From: Streptomyces aurantiogriseus | GTDB lineage: Bacteria; Actinomycetota; Actinomycetes; Streptomycetales; Streptomycetaceae | Assembly (NCBI RefSeq): GCF_014649375.1 | Contig: NZ_BMSX01000015.1 | Location: forward strand, 1 to 64,000 | Reading direction: 5' to 3' | DNA: 64,000 bases | In this document: piece by piece, positions 27,254 through 35,616 of the stretch | Layout: each line of letters starts with the position of its first letter | Position numbering within the stretch: position 1 is the stretch's first letter | The notes under the pieces: generated by a model | The model's database searches: none | What the model was told of the DNA's origin: nothing | What the model saw: the letters and a program-made list of their open reading frames with translations, nothing else | Made by a program: the position numbers and the translations under genes

Positions 27254-28575
27254 CCGACCCCGCTCCCGAGTCCCTCGACGTCGAAGCGCTGCGGAAGCAG
27301 GCGCTGACCACCCTCACCACCGCCCGCGAGCGCACCACGCTCCTGACCACCTGCGTCGAGGAGCCCGACCTCACCGCCCAGCACTCCCCGCTGATGTCCC
27401 CGCTGGTGTGGGACCTCGCGCACATCGGCAACCAGGAGGAGCTGTGGCTGCTGCGCGCGGTGGCCGGCCGTGAGGCGATGCGCCCCGAGATCGACGGCCT
27501 GTACGACGCCTTCGAGCACCCGCGTTCCGAACGGCCCTCGCTGCCGCTGCTGCCGCCCGCCGAGGCCCGCCGGTACGCGGCCGAGGTGCGCGGCCGGGTG
27601 ATGGACGTGCTGGAGTCGGCCGACTTCCACGGCACACGGCTGACGGAGGCGGGCTTCGCCTTCGGAATGATCGCGCAGCACGAACAGCAGCACGACGAGA
27701 CGATGCTGATCACCCATCAGCTCCGCAAGGGCCCCCAGGCCCTGACCGCCCCGGACCCGGACCCGGCCCCGCTGTTCACCGGACCGTCCGAAGTGCTCGT
27801 CCCCGGCGGCCCGTTCACGATGGGCACGTCCGGTGAGCCCTGGGCGCTGGACAACGAACGACCCGCGCACCGGCGCGAGGTGGCGCCCTTCCACATCGAC
27901 ACGACGCCGGTGACCAACGCCGCCTACCAGGCGTTCATCGAGGACGGCGGCTACGACGAGGAACGCTGGTGGACGAAGGAGGGCTGGGCCCACGTCCGGC
28001 AGCACTCCCTCCACGCACCGCTGTTCTGGCGGCGCGACGGACAACAGTGGCTGCGGCGCCGCTTCGGCGTCACCGAGGTCGTCCCGCCCGACGAGCCGGT
28101 GCTGCACGTCTGCTGGTACGAGGCCGACGCCTACGCCCGCTGGGCCGGACGCCGGCTGCCCACCGAGGCCGAGTGGGAGAAGGCGGCCCGCTTCGACCCG
28201 GCGACCGGCGGCTCGATGCGCTACCCATGGGGCGACGCCGACCCCACGCCCGAACACGCCAACCTGGGCCAGCGGCACCTGCGCCCCGCCCCCGCGGGCA
28301 GCTACCCGGCCGGTGAGTCCCCGCTCGGCGTACGCCAGCTGATCGGCGACGTGTGGGAGTGGACGGCGAGCGACTTCCTGCCGTACCCGGGCTTCCGGGC
28401 GTTCCCGTACAAGGAGTACTCGGAGGTGTTCTTCGGGCCCGAGTACAAGGTGCTGCGGGGCGGTTCGTTCGCGGTGGACCCGGTGGCCTGCCGGGGCACG
28501 TTCCGCAACTGGGACTACCCGATCCGGCGGCAGATCTTCTCCGGATTCCGCACCGCCCGCTCGGGAGCCGTCTGA
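27250..28575 (+). CDS. egtB: Hercynylcysteine sulfoxide synthase EgtB
   Basis: A 441-aa non-heme iron enzyme that couples gamma-glutamylcysteine (or cysteine) to hercynine with O2. The N-terminal DinB-like bundle supplies three iron-binding histidines: H58 in AHIGNQEE, and H144 and H148 in QHEQQHDE. The C-terminal formylglycine-generating-enzyme/sulfatase-modifying fold spans ~180-440 (VPGGPFTMGTS, GRRLPTEAEWEKAAR, VLRGGSFAVDP, CRGTFRNWD). Length is normal. It overlaps egtA by four bases and egtC by one (TGATG). Confidence 0.95.
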   Translation: MTDPAPESLDVEALRKQALTTLTTARERTTLLTTCVEEPDLTAQHSPLMSPLVWDLAHIGNQEELWLLRAVAGREAMRPEIDGLYDAFEHPRSERPSLPLLPPAEARRYAAEVRGRVMDVLESADFHGTRLTEAGFAFGMIAQHEQQHDETMLITHQLRKGPQALTAPDPDPAPLFTGPSEVLVPGGPFTMGTSGEPWALDNERPAHRREVAPFHIDTTPVTNAAYQAFIEDGGYDEERWWTKEGWAHVRQHSLHAPLFWRRDGQQWLRRRFGVTEVVPPDEPVLHVCWYEADAYARWAGRRLPTEAEWEKAARFDPATGGSMRYPWGDADPTPEHANLGQRHLRPAPAGSYPAGESPLGVRQLIGDVWEWTASDFLPYPGFRAFPYKEYSEVFFGPEYKVLRGGSFAVDPVACRGTFRNWDYPIRRQIFSGFRTARSGAV

Positions 28576-29363
28576 TGTGCCGTCATGTGGCCTGTGTGGG
28601 GCCCGAGGAGCCGCTCGGCCGACTCCTCGTGCAGCCCCCGCACGCCCTGTACCGCCAGTCGTGGGCACCCCGGCGGCAGCGGTACGGCACGGTCAACGCC
28701 GATGGTTTCGGGGTGGGCTGGTACGCCGAGGGCGACCCGGCGCCGGCGCGTTACCGCCGGGCCGGGCCCATCTGGGCGGACCTGTCCTTCGCCGACCTGG
28801 CCCGGGTCGTACGGACCCGGGCACTGCTGGCCGCCGTACGGGACGCGACGCTGGCCGGGGCGGACGCGGAGGCCGCCGCGGCGCCGTTCGCGGCGGGGCC
28901 CTGGCTGTTCAGTCACAACGGAGCGGTCAAGGGCTGGCCCGGGTCCCTGGAGTCCCTGGCCCGCACCCTGCCGGCGGCCGAGCTGCTGTCGATGGAGGCG
29001 CGCAACGACTCGGCGTTCGTGTGGGCACTGGTCCTCGCCCGGCTGCGCGCCGGGGACGCCGAGGGGCAGGCGCTGGCCGACACCGTGCAGGAGGTCGCGG
29101 CGGCGGCCCCGGGCTCCCGCCTCAACCTGCTGCTCACCAACGGCGACACGATCACCGCGACGGCCTGGGGCGACACCCTCTGGTACCTGACGGAGCCCGG
29201 CCGCACGGTCGTGGCCTCCGAGCCCTACGACGACGATCCGCACTGGCAGGAGGTCCCCGACCGCACCCTGCTCGCGGCGACCCGCACCGAGGTCCTGCTC
29301 ACCCCGCTCAAGGATCCCGGCGCGGACGCGGCACCCGCACCACACAAGGAGACCGGCACGTGA
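28575..29363 (+). CDS. egtC: Ergothioneine biosynthesis amidohydrolase EgtC
   Basis: A 262-aa class II glutamine amidotransferase-like hydrolase that removes the gamma-glutamyl group from the EgtB product. The nucleophile is Cys2, exposed after Met removal (MCRHVACVG). GTVNADGFGVGWY near residue 38 and LFSHNGAVKGWPGS near residue 114 are the family blocks. ATG 28575 shares a base with the egtB stop. The gene frame is open further upstream, but Cys2 fixes the start. A 28-codon ORF follows with a GTGA overlap. Confidence 0.93.
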   Translation: MCRHVACVGPEEPLGRLLVQPPHALYRQSWAPRRQRYGTVNADGFGVGWYAEGDPAPARYRRAGPIWADLSFADLARVVRTRALLAAVRDATLAGADAEAAAAPFAAGPWLFSHNGAVKGWPGSLESLARTLPAAELLSMEARNDSAFVWALVLARLRAGDAEGQALADTVQEVAAAAPGSRLNLLLTNGDTITATAWGDTLWYLTEPGRTVVASEPYDDDPHWQEVPDRTLLAATRTEVLLTPLKDPGADAAPAPHKETGT

Positions 29364-29446
29364 GCTCGTTCCAGAACTCCCGCACCCTGCGGGGGCCGTC
29401 CCAGAACCCCCACAGTCTGCTGTCGACCGAAGCGAGGCACCCGTGA
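29360..29446 (+). CDS. 28-codon ORF bridging egtC and egtD
   Basis: GTG 29360 overlaps the egtC stop (GTGA), and the ORF ends with TGA inside the egtD GTG start (again GTGA), so it fills the 79-bp gap exactly. The 28-aa product (MSSFQNSRTLRGPSQ...) is polar and contains two similar SFQN/PSQN segments. It may serve only to keep ribosomes moving from egtC into egtD, or it may be a peptide. No domain is recognised. Confidence 0.4.
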   Translation: MSSFQNSRTLRGPSQNPHSLLSTEARHP

Positions 29447-30438
29447 CCGGCATCCGCACCTACGACTACACCGACACCCTGGACGCCGAGCACTACGCCA
29501 CGGCACTGCGCGCCGACATCCGGGACGGTCTGACGCGCACTCCCAAGTCCACGGCGCCCACCTGGTTCTACGACGCCCGGGGCAGCGAGCTGTTCGAAGA
29601 GATCACCCAGCTCGAGGAATACCCCCTGTGGCGTGCGGAGCTGGGGCTGTTCCTGCTCCATGCCCGGGACATCGCTGAGCGGACCAAAGCCCGCAGCCTG
29701 GTGGAACTCGGCTCGGGCAGCAGCACCAAGACCAAGTTGATCCTGGAGGCGCTCGGCCCGGCCGGCCTCCACTACGTCCCCGTCGACGTCAGCGAGGACG
29801 CCCTGCACCAGGCCGGCGCCCAACTCGTCCAGGAGTATCCGCAGCTCGTACTCCACGCCCTGCGCGCCGATTTCACGACCCCTCTGGTGCTGCCCGAGCT
29901 GCCGGACGGCGATCCCCGGCTGATCGCCTTCATCGGCAGTACGCTGGGGAACTTCCGCAGGTCCGCCCGCGTCCCCTTCCTGCGCGAGCTCCGCAGCATC
30001 ATGCGCCCCGAGGACTTCCTTCTGATCGGCGCCGACCTGGTCAAGGACACGCAGGAGATGATCGCGGCCTACGACGACAGCGAAGGCGTCACCGCCGCCT
30101 TCAACAAGAACCTCCTGTACGTCCTCAACCGCGAACTGGACGCCGACTTCAAGCCCGACGCCTTCGAGCATCGGGCCGTGTGGAACGGCGCCGAACAGCA
30201 CATCGAGATGAGGCTGCGCAGCCTCGCCGACCAGCACGTGGCGATCGAGCGGCTCGGTCTCACGGCGCACTTCGACCAGGGAGAGGAATGGATCACTGAA
30301 CGGAGCGCGAAGTTCACCACGGACGGGCTGAAGGCAGAACTGGCCGCTGCGGGCCTGGACACCGATCAGGTCTGGGCCGATCCCGACGCGGGCTTCGCGG
30401 TCATCCTCGCGACTGCTCACCGTCCCGCCGTACGGTGA
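29443..30438 (+). CDS. egtD: L-histidine N-alpha-methyltransferase EgtD
   Basis: A 331-aa SAM-dependent methyltransferase that trimethylates histidine to hercynine, the first committed ergothioneine intermediate. The SAM-binding motif VELGSGSSTKTKLILEA lies near residue 87. YDARGSELFEEITQLEEYPL near residue 43 and AFIGSTLGNFRR near residue 165 are EgtD hallmarks. It is the last gene of the cluster; no PLP-dependent EgtE lyase is adjacent. GTG 29443 overlaps the bridging ORF. Confidence 0.95.
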   Translation: MTGIRTYDYTDTLDAEHYATALRADIRDGLTRTPKSTAPTWFYDARGSELFEEITQLEEYPLWRAELGLFLLHARDIAERTKARSLVELGSGSSTKTKLILEALGPAGLHYVPVDVSEDALHQAGAQLVQEYPQLVLHALRADFTTPLVLPELPDGDPRLIAFIGSTLGNFRRSARVPFLRELRSIMRPEDFLLIGADLVKDTQEMIAAYDDSEGVTAAFNKNLLYVLNRELDADFKPDAFEHRAVWNGAEQHIEMRLRSLADQHVAIERLGLTAHFDQGEEWITERSAKFTTDGLKAELAAAGLDTDQVWADPDAGFAVILATAHRPAVR

Positions 30439-30657
30439 CGGCAGTGGTCATGGTCCGGGTGTCGTCGACCGTGCGCGGGTCTCCTGCCAGCCGCACCTAC
30501 GCGTAGGAGTCCGGTCCGGTCGGCCGCGTCGAGGACGGCGTCCACCAGGTTGTCCATCCCGGTGGGCGTCGTCGGCCACGCGGCCGATCACCGTGCCGCC
30601 CCGACGCCGTGGAAAACCACCGGCCGTTCGGCCATGGTCCGGGCAGGATGTCTTGCT

Positions 30658-32184
30658 GTGAACCATGTACTGTGCGGGCTCGCTGCCAATGCGGCTCTTC
30701 CCTCCGAGCTGGTCGACCGGTTGATCGCCGACGCGGACGCGGACATCGCCGGGGACCTCGCCGGTCGCGCGGACCTCAGCCATGAGCAGGCGGTTGCCCT
30801 GGCTTCGCGCGTCGGGGAGAGCGCTGTGCTGCTTGCGTACGAGGGGCTGCTGACCACTGCCGACATCGATCCCGTCGCGCAGCCGCATGCCGCGCTCGCC
30901 CTGCTCGAGGAGCGTTCCGGTGACCCGGAGTGGGCGCGGCTCTTCGCGGCGGATCCGGATGTCGAGCGCCGGGAGAAGCTGGCCGCCTGCCCCGGACTTC
31001 CGCCCGATGTGGTGGAGACGCTCGCCGCCGACTCCGATGTACGGGTCGTCGCGGAGCTCGCGTCGGCGACGACGGCGGACATGGCCGCCCGGCTCGCGCG
31101 GCATCCGCATGCCGAGGTCCGCCGCGCGGTGGCGGCCAACGAGGTGACGCCACCGGACGTGCTGGCGATGCTGATCACCGGCGAGGGGCTGCCTCCGGCA
31201 GAGCGGTGCATGGTCTGCGACGGCGAGGAGACGCCGTGGTTTCACGATCCGCAGTGTCCGCGGCTCGACTGCGAGCTGCGGTCCGGTGCGTCGTGCGCGG
31301 GCTCCCACGAATCCACCGCTCTCGAGATGGCGGAGCTGGCGCTGCGGAACCCCGGCACGCCTGTCGAAGCCGTCGTCCGATTCGTCGACCACCCCTCCAT
31401 GCTGTTGCGTTGCCGACTCGCTGCCCGACCGGACCTGCCACCGGAGGTGTGGGGACGGCTCGCCGCCGACCCGGTCCCCGGTGTCCGGGCCGACCTCGCC
31501 GGGAATCCGGCGATCGACGACGCCCTGATCCGCACGCTGGCCACCGACCGTGGCCACGACGTACAGCGCACGCTCGCGCACAACCTCCGCGTGCCGCTCG
31601 ACGTGCTCTCGTGCCTGGCCGGCGCTGTCAGGATCGGGCCGACCCTGCTGCCGCGGATTGCCGCCGCCTCTCCCACCGAGGTCGAGGAGCTGGCCACGTC
31701 GTCGAATCCGGCTGTGCGGATGCTCTTGGCCGAACGACGCGATCTGCCGGCCGACATCCGTGACGCGCTGGCCGCCGACCCCGACGCGAAGGTGGTCAAG
31801 TCCATCGCCCCGCACCCAGGCCTGTCGGAGACTCAGCTGCGCAGCATGGTCGAACGGCACGGAGTCCGGGTCGTCGCCAAGGTGGCGGCCAACCCGGACG
31901 CACCGCCGGCACTGCTGGAGGACCTGACCCGACACGTACCGCCGGTGCACAAGGCGCTCCGCGAGGTCGCCCGGCACCGCAACGCGACGGGACCGGCGCT
32001 GCTCGCCTGCCTGGCGGACCGGCAGGCACGGCCCGTAGCCGCCGGGCACCCCGCCCTGCCGCCGCCGGTCATCGTCGAACTGCTCGCCGACGACGACTGG
32101 CGAGTGGTGGAAGCGGCTGCCGCCAACCCGTCGTTGCCGTCGGCCGTGATGTCGGAGTTGGTGCCTGAGCCGTGCAGGGCATAG
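30658..32184 (+). CDS. LRV (leucine-rich-repeat variant) protein with internal Cys cluster
   Basis: A 508-aa repeat protein made of ~24-residue LRV units (LAADSDVRVVAELASATT, AADPDAKVVKSIAPHPGL, LADDDWRVVEAAAANPSLPS), which fold into a superhelix of alternating alpha and 3-10 helices. A break at residues 184-213 holds five cysteines (C184, C187, C200, C205, C213) in a CxxC...C(x4)C arrangement, suggesting a zinc or Fe-S site. In Azotobacter, an LRV protein carries a 4Fe-4S cluster. The function is unknown; GTG 30658 has AGGA ten bases upstream. It starts 219 bp after egtD. Confidence 0.8.
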   Translation: MNHVLCGLAANAALPSELVDRLIADADADIAGDLAGRADLSHEQAVALASRVGESAVLLAYEGLLTTADIDPVAQPHAALALLEERSGDPEWARLFAADPDVERREKLAACPGLPPDVVETLAADSDVRVVAELASATTADMAARLARHPHAEVRRAVAANEVTPPDVLAMLITGEGLPPAERCMVCDGEETPWFHDPQCPRLDCELRSGASCAGSHESTALEMAELALRNPGTPVEAVVRFVDHPSMLLRCRLAARPDLPPEVWGRLAADPVPGVRADLAGNPAIDDALIRTLATDRGHDVQRTLAHNLRVPLDVLSCLAGAVRIGPTLLPRIAAASPTEVEELATSSNPAVRMLLAERRDLPADIRDALAADPDAKVVKSIAPHPGLSETQLRSMVERHGVRVVAKVAANPDAPPALLEDLTRHVPPVHKALREVARHRNATGPALLACLADRQARPVAAGHPALPPPVIVELLADDDWRVVEAAAANPSLPSAVMSELVPEPCRA

Positions 32185-32640
32185 AGGCAGGGCACAGACG
32201 CGGCGCTCCGGGCTGCGTCGCCCGTTTCCGCGGGCGCCACGCCGGACTCGTCGCCCGGCGCGAGCAGGAGCTGCGGCTCCTCGAGCGCCACCTGGGCCGT
32301 ACGACCGAGGTCCTGCCCGACACCGAGCCCGGGGCCGCCGCCTTCCGCCCCGGCCTCGTCCGCCGTCTCGAGGCACTGCCGACGAAGCAGTACCACGCCC
32401 TGGAGATCGCCCTGCGCGCCGGCTACCCGGCCCAGCCGGGCAAGCGCACGAAGCTCGCGCCTCCTTCGTCGACGAGGCGCTCGAGGACGCCGGGTTCAAC
32501 GTCCAGGGCATGCTCGAACGGTCGGGCGTGAGGACCGTCCACGAGCCCGACCTCGAGCTCCTCACCGGCCCGGCCCCGGACCATCGACGTCCCAGCGGAG
32601 AAGCACCGGCGTGGTCGGTGCCCATGCCGCCTGCCCCCGC
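32172..32640 (+). pseudogene. Decayed ORF of unknown family
   Basis: Overlapping the end of the LRV gene, the plus-strand frame reads ARREQELRLLERHLGRTTEV, then LVRRLEALPTKQYHALEIAL. At about 32455 it must shift frame to continue as SFVDEALEDAGFNVQGMLER, then HEPDLELLTG. Both parts look protein-like and in register, so this is probably one gene broken by an indel. There is no clear start codon. The family is not recognised. The rest of the 32185-32664 interval shows nothing else. Confidence 0.4.
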
Positions 32641-32664
32641 CGGTCGCGTCCACGGCACGCGCCT

Positions 32665-33213
32665 CTACTGCTGGGCACGCAGGCCGGTGCACACCACGTC
32701 GATCAGCCGCCTGCGGGCGTCGGGGTCGCGGGCTGCCCTCTCCCGGGCGATACAGCCGACGTAGAGGGCCTTGACGTCGGCGCGCGTGACGTCGGGCCGT
32801 ACCGCGCCGGCTTTCTGGGCGTTCGCGAGCAGCTCGCTCTCCACGGCCTCCAGGCTGTGCTCGGGGGCGAAGGCCACCTTGTCGACATCGAACCCGGAGC
32901 CGCTCATCGCCTCGGTCAGGCCCCGGTTGACGACCGACTGCTCGACCTCGAGGGCGAAGAACTCGAAGAACGCGGTGCCGGGATCGCGGGTCGCGGCCAG
33001 CTCCCGGCCTCTGTCGACGATCCCGGTGACCAGGTGCGAGACGATCGCCTCGTACAGCGACTCCTTCGTCGGGAAGTGCCGGCTGACCGTGCCGGTGCCG
33101 ACGCCGGCCCGGCGTGCGATCTCCGCCACCGGCACGGAGAGTCCCTCGGCGGCGAACGTTTCCGTCGCCACCTCCAGGACCCGCTTGCGGTTGCGTTGGG
33201 CGTCAGCACGCAT
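32665..33213 (-). CDS. TetR-family transcriptional regulator
   Basis: A 182-aa repressor with an N-terminal HTH (VLEVATETFAAEGLSVPVAE, ARRAGVGTGTVSRHFPTKES) and a C-terminal helical domain of the SACE_7040/TetR_C-type, ending in TRADVKALYVGCIARERAAR. ATG 33213 has no strong Shine-Dalgarno. The gene is alone: the LRV/decayed ORF runs toward it, and terminators separate it from the next minus-strand gene. The target is unknown. Confidence 0.85.
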   Translation of the reverse strand: MRADAQRNRKRVLEVATETFAAEGLSVPVAEIARRAGVGTGTVSRHFPTKESLYEAIVSHLVTGIVDRGRELAATRDPGTAFFEFFALEVEQSVVNRGLTEAMSGSGFDVDKVAFAPEHSLEAVESELLANAQKAGAVRPDVTRADVKALYVGCIARERAARDPDARRRLIDVVCTGLRAQQ

Positions 33214-33287
33214 GAGAAACCTTCCGATCGGTCAACCGGGACGACTGTCCGCACCGAGACACATCGGAGAGACACCGGAGAGACACC

Positions 33288-33316
33288 GGGAACGCGTCCC
33301 GGAGGAACGCGTTCCC
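33288..33316. terminator. GC-rich hairpin upstream of the TetR gene
   Basis: GGGAACGCG and CGCGTTCCC form a perfect 9-bp stem with an 11-nt loop. It lies between the TetR start and the stronger terminator at 33321-33355, and may be a second terminator of the minus-strand beta-helix gene or a TetR operator. Confidence 0.5.
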
Positions 33317-33320
33317 GATC

Positions 33321-33355
33321 CGTGCCGTGCCCCGAGCGGGACGGGGCACGGCACG
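33321..33355 (-). terminator. Strong terminator after the beta-helix gene
   Basis: A perfect 13-bp stem (CGTGCCGTGCCCC paired with GGGGCACGGCACG) with a 9-nt loop lies 74 bp beyond the stop of the minus-strand beta-helix gene. It marks the left edge of the polysaccharide locus. Confidence 0.75.
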
Positions 33356-33428
33356 GAGGGACGGCCCGGTCGCGGTCACCCGCACGGGGGCGCTGTCGCT
33401 GAGCGTCGCGCCCTGCCGACGGGGCGGC

Positions 33429-34853
33429 TCACCGCCCGCCCGGGGTGGGCAGGACCGTCGGATCGGCGGGGGGCGGACTCTCGGGCGGTACCGGACCGGT
33501 GGGCGCTTCCTGGGCGGCGGGCGGGGCCGGCGCGTCAGCGGCGTCGGCTCCTTCCAGGCAGTCGACGAAGCGGACGAAGTCGGGCCGGTCGGTGCCTTCC
33601 ACGACCGCGAACTCGCTCGCCGGGTGACTGCGCAGCACACACATGTCGTAGCGGGCGACGGTCGGGAGGTCGCCCTGCCCGCCCACCGTCCGGTACTCGT
33701 GGCGGCCCACCAACTGGCAGGAGTCGTAACGGATCAGCGGCCCGCGCGGACCGACCGTGTAGCGGTGCGCACGCACGTCGGCGGAGAAGTCCTTGAAGGC
33801 GATCCCGGTGTCGTCGCAGTCGCTGAAGTGGACTGTTCCGCCGTTCCAGACGCAGTCGATGATCCTGGCATCCGGGTTGCGCACCTCGAACCGGATGTCC
33901 TGGGCGTGGAACCGCTGCACCGAGTCGTGGTGCTGGGCGACGGGGAAGCGGAAGAACGTACTGGTGGTGCCGTACTCCTCGGTGGCTTGCGGCCGTGTGC
34001 CGGTGATGATGTAGGAGCCGCCCCGGCAGGTGATCGAACCGCCGTAGGGGAACTCCAGGAAGTTGCCCCACTGGTACTCGACCTTCATGTCGGTGAACCA
34101 GTAGTTGAGGAACTGGTCCTGGTCGTTGGGGTCCCCCTGCACCCGTCGGGACAGACCCGAGTACAGGAACGCCCGGCGGTAGCTGCCGCCGACCCGGCAT
34201 GCCTCCCAGCGCATCTCCGAGTTGGTGTCCGTGCCGTCCAGCGCGAGCCCGAACTCCCACTCCCCCATCCACTCGCACTCCGAGAACCGGTAGTCCTGCG
34301 CCTTCCCGTTGGAGTACGAACTGAAGAAGGAGGCGCCGGGTGTGGCCGAACGGAACTGCATGCGCTCGAAGGTGAGGTTCGACCAGATGTCCTCGTTGCG
34401 GCACAGATAGGAGCCCGGGCCGGCGGCCGGGCGGAAGACGAGGGTGGTCATGCGCTTGCCCGCTCCGCTGAAGCGCAGACCGTTGACCGGCCGCAGCGGA
34501 GCGACGCCGTTCAGCAGCGCGTGCGGACGGGTGATGAGGAACTCGCCGGCGGGAATCTCGATCACCGTGCGCCCGACGCCCCGGGAGACCCGGGAGGCCG
34601 CGAGCGCGTAGGCCTTCTCGAACGCCGCGCTGTCGTCGGTCTGTCCGTCGCCCACCGCTCCGAGGTCGGCCACATTGATCGCGAGCGGTAGCCGGGCGGT
34701 GGAAAGGCCGTCGCCGGAACCGGCGGGACCCGGTGGCGCCGCGGGACCGGATTCCGGTCCCACGGCGGCGGACGCGCTGTGTGCGGTCAGGGCCGTCGCG
34801 GCCACCACCGACGCCCCGCCACGCAGAAGTTGCCGACGGCTCACACGAGCCAT
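33429..34853 (-). CDS. Secreted right-handed beta-helix (pectate-lyase-superfamily) protein
   Basis: A 474-aa exported protein. A twin-arginine signal (SRRQLLRGGASVVAATALT) is followed by the Pectate_lyase_3/tailspike-like start (NVADLGAVGDGQTDDSAAFE) near residue 60, then a long stretch of beta-helix rungs. The C-terminal 35 residues are Pro-rich. The N-terminal block is shared with polysaccharide lyases, epimerases and phage tailspikes, so it may trim or modify the polymer made by the neighbouring genes. ATG 34853 follows GGGGAGG; an in-frame ATG seven codons upstream is less likely. It is divergent from the CDP-alcohol phosphotransferase gene. Confidence 0.8.
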   Translation of the reverse strand: MARVSRRQLLRGGASVVAATALTAHSASAAVGPESGPAAPPGPAGSGDGLSTARLPLAINVADLGAVGDGQTDDSAAFEKAYALAASRVSRGVGRTVIEIPAGEFLITRPHALLNGVAPLRPVNGLRFSGAGKRMTTLVFRPAAGPGSYLCRNEDIWSNLTFERMQFRSATPGASFFSSYSNGKAQDYRFSECEWMGEWEFGLALDGTDTNSEMRWEACRVGGSYRRAFLYSGLSRRVQGDPNDQDQFLNYWFTDMKVEYQWGNFLEFPYGGSITCRGGSYIITGTRPQATEEYGTTSTFFRFPVAQHHDSVQRFHAQDIRFEVRNPDARIIDCVWNGGTVHFSDCDDTGIAFKDFSADVRAHRYTVGPRGPLIRYDSCQLVGRHEYRTVGGQGDLPTVARYDMCVLRSHPASEFAVVEGTDRPDFVRFVDCLEGADAADAPAPPAAQEAPTGPVPPESPPPADPTVLPTPGGR

Positions 34854-34914
34854 CCCGCCTCCCCGTTCTGCCATAATTGCCTTCTTTCCAATGATTTCTC
34901 ACTAAAGGAGGGAA

Positions 34915-35616
34915 ATGACCGAGTTTGCCGAGGTGCTCAGACAGCTGTCGGCGGCACAGAAGCCCGCGAAAGGGGTCTCGCTCTACACGCAGTTCGTCAA
35001 CCGTCCGGCCGGCCGTGTCCTGGCCGCCCTGGCCTACCGAGTGGGGGCGACGCCGAATCAGCTGACCGTCCTCGGCGCCCTGTTCACGTTTCCGGCCCTG
35101 GCCGCGGTGGCCCTGCTGCCGCCCGGACCGACGATGGCGGTCTGCGTCGGCACGGCCCTGGCCGTGGGGTTCGCGCTGGACGCGGCGGACGGTCAGCTCG
35201 CGCGGGGGCAGCGCTCCGGGAGCCCGTCCGGCGAGTGGCTCGACCACGTCCTGGACTGCGTCAAGATCGTCACCCTCCACCTGGTGGTGCTGGTGTCGTT
35301 CTACCGGTTCTTCTCCCTGCCCAGCCCGGCCTTCCTGCTGGCACCGATGGTCTTCCAGCTCGCCGCCGTGGTGATCTTCTTCGCCGGGATCCTGACGGAG
35401 AAGCTCAAGCGGCGGACGCCGGGCGAGGCTCCGGCCGGGTCACCCCCGGCGCTGCGGTCCGTGCTGCTGCTGCCGGTCGACTACGGCCTGACCTGCATCA
35501 GCTTTCTATTCCTGGGGAGCCAGGACGTCTTCCTTGCGGTGTACTGCGCGCTGCTGGCGGCCCATGTCCTGTTCATGGCCGCCTTCCTGGTGAAGTGGTT
35601 CCGGGAGCTGCGCTGA
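34915..35616 (+). CDS. CDP-alcohol phosphotransferase family membrane protein
   Basis: A 233-aa integral membrane enzyme with about six hydrophobic segments. The complete family motif begins at D89: DAADGQLARG continues to G106, D110 and D114 (D-x2-DG-x2-AR-x8-G-x3-D-x3-D), which bind metal and the CDP group. It transfers a phospho-alcohol from a CDP-activated donor to an acceptor alcohol. The convergent neighbour encodes a cytidylyltransferase that could make the donor. AAAGGAGG lies just before the ATG. The final 111 bp overlap the neighbour's 3' end on the other strand. The acceptor (lipid or polysaccharide) is not predictable. Confidence 0.9.
   Translation: MTEFAEVLRQLSAAQKPAKGVSLYTQFVNRPAGRVLAALAYRVGATPNQLTVLGALFTFPALAAVALLPPGPTMAVCVGTALAVGFALDAADGQLARGQRSGSPSGEWLDHVLDCVKIVTLHLVVLVSFYRFFSLPSPAFLLAPMVFQLAAVVIFFAGILTEKLKRRTPGEAPAGSPPALRSVLLLPVDYGLTCISFLFLGSQDVFLAVYCALLAAHVLFMAAFLVKWFRELR

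Noticed and set aside
30439..30657. Coding fragments in the egtD-LRV interval
   Set aside because: Short open frames on the minus strand (MDNLVDAVLDAADRTGLLRV) look protein-like but are too brief and change frame; no family could be named.
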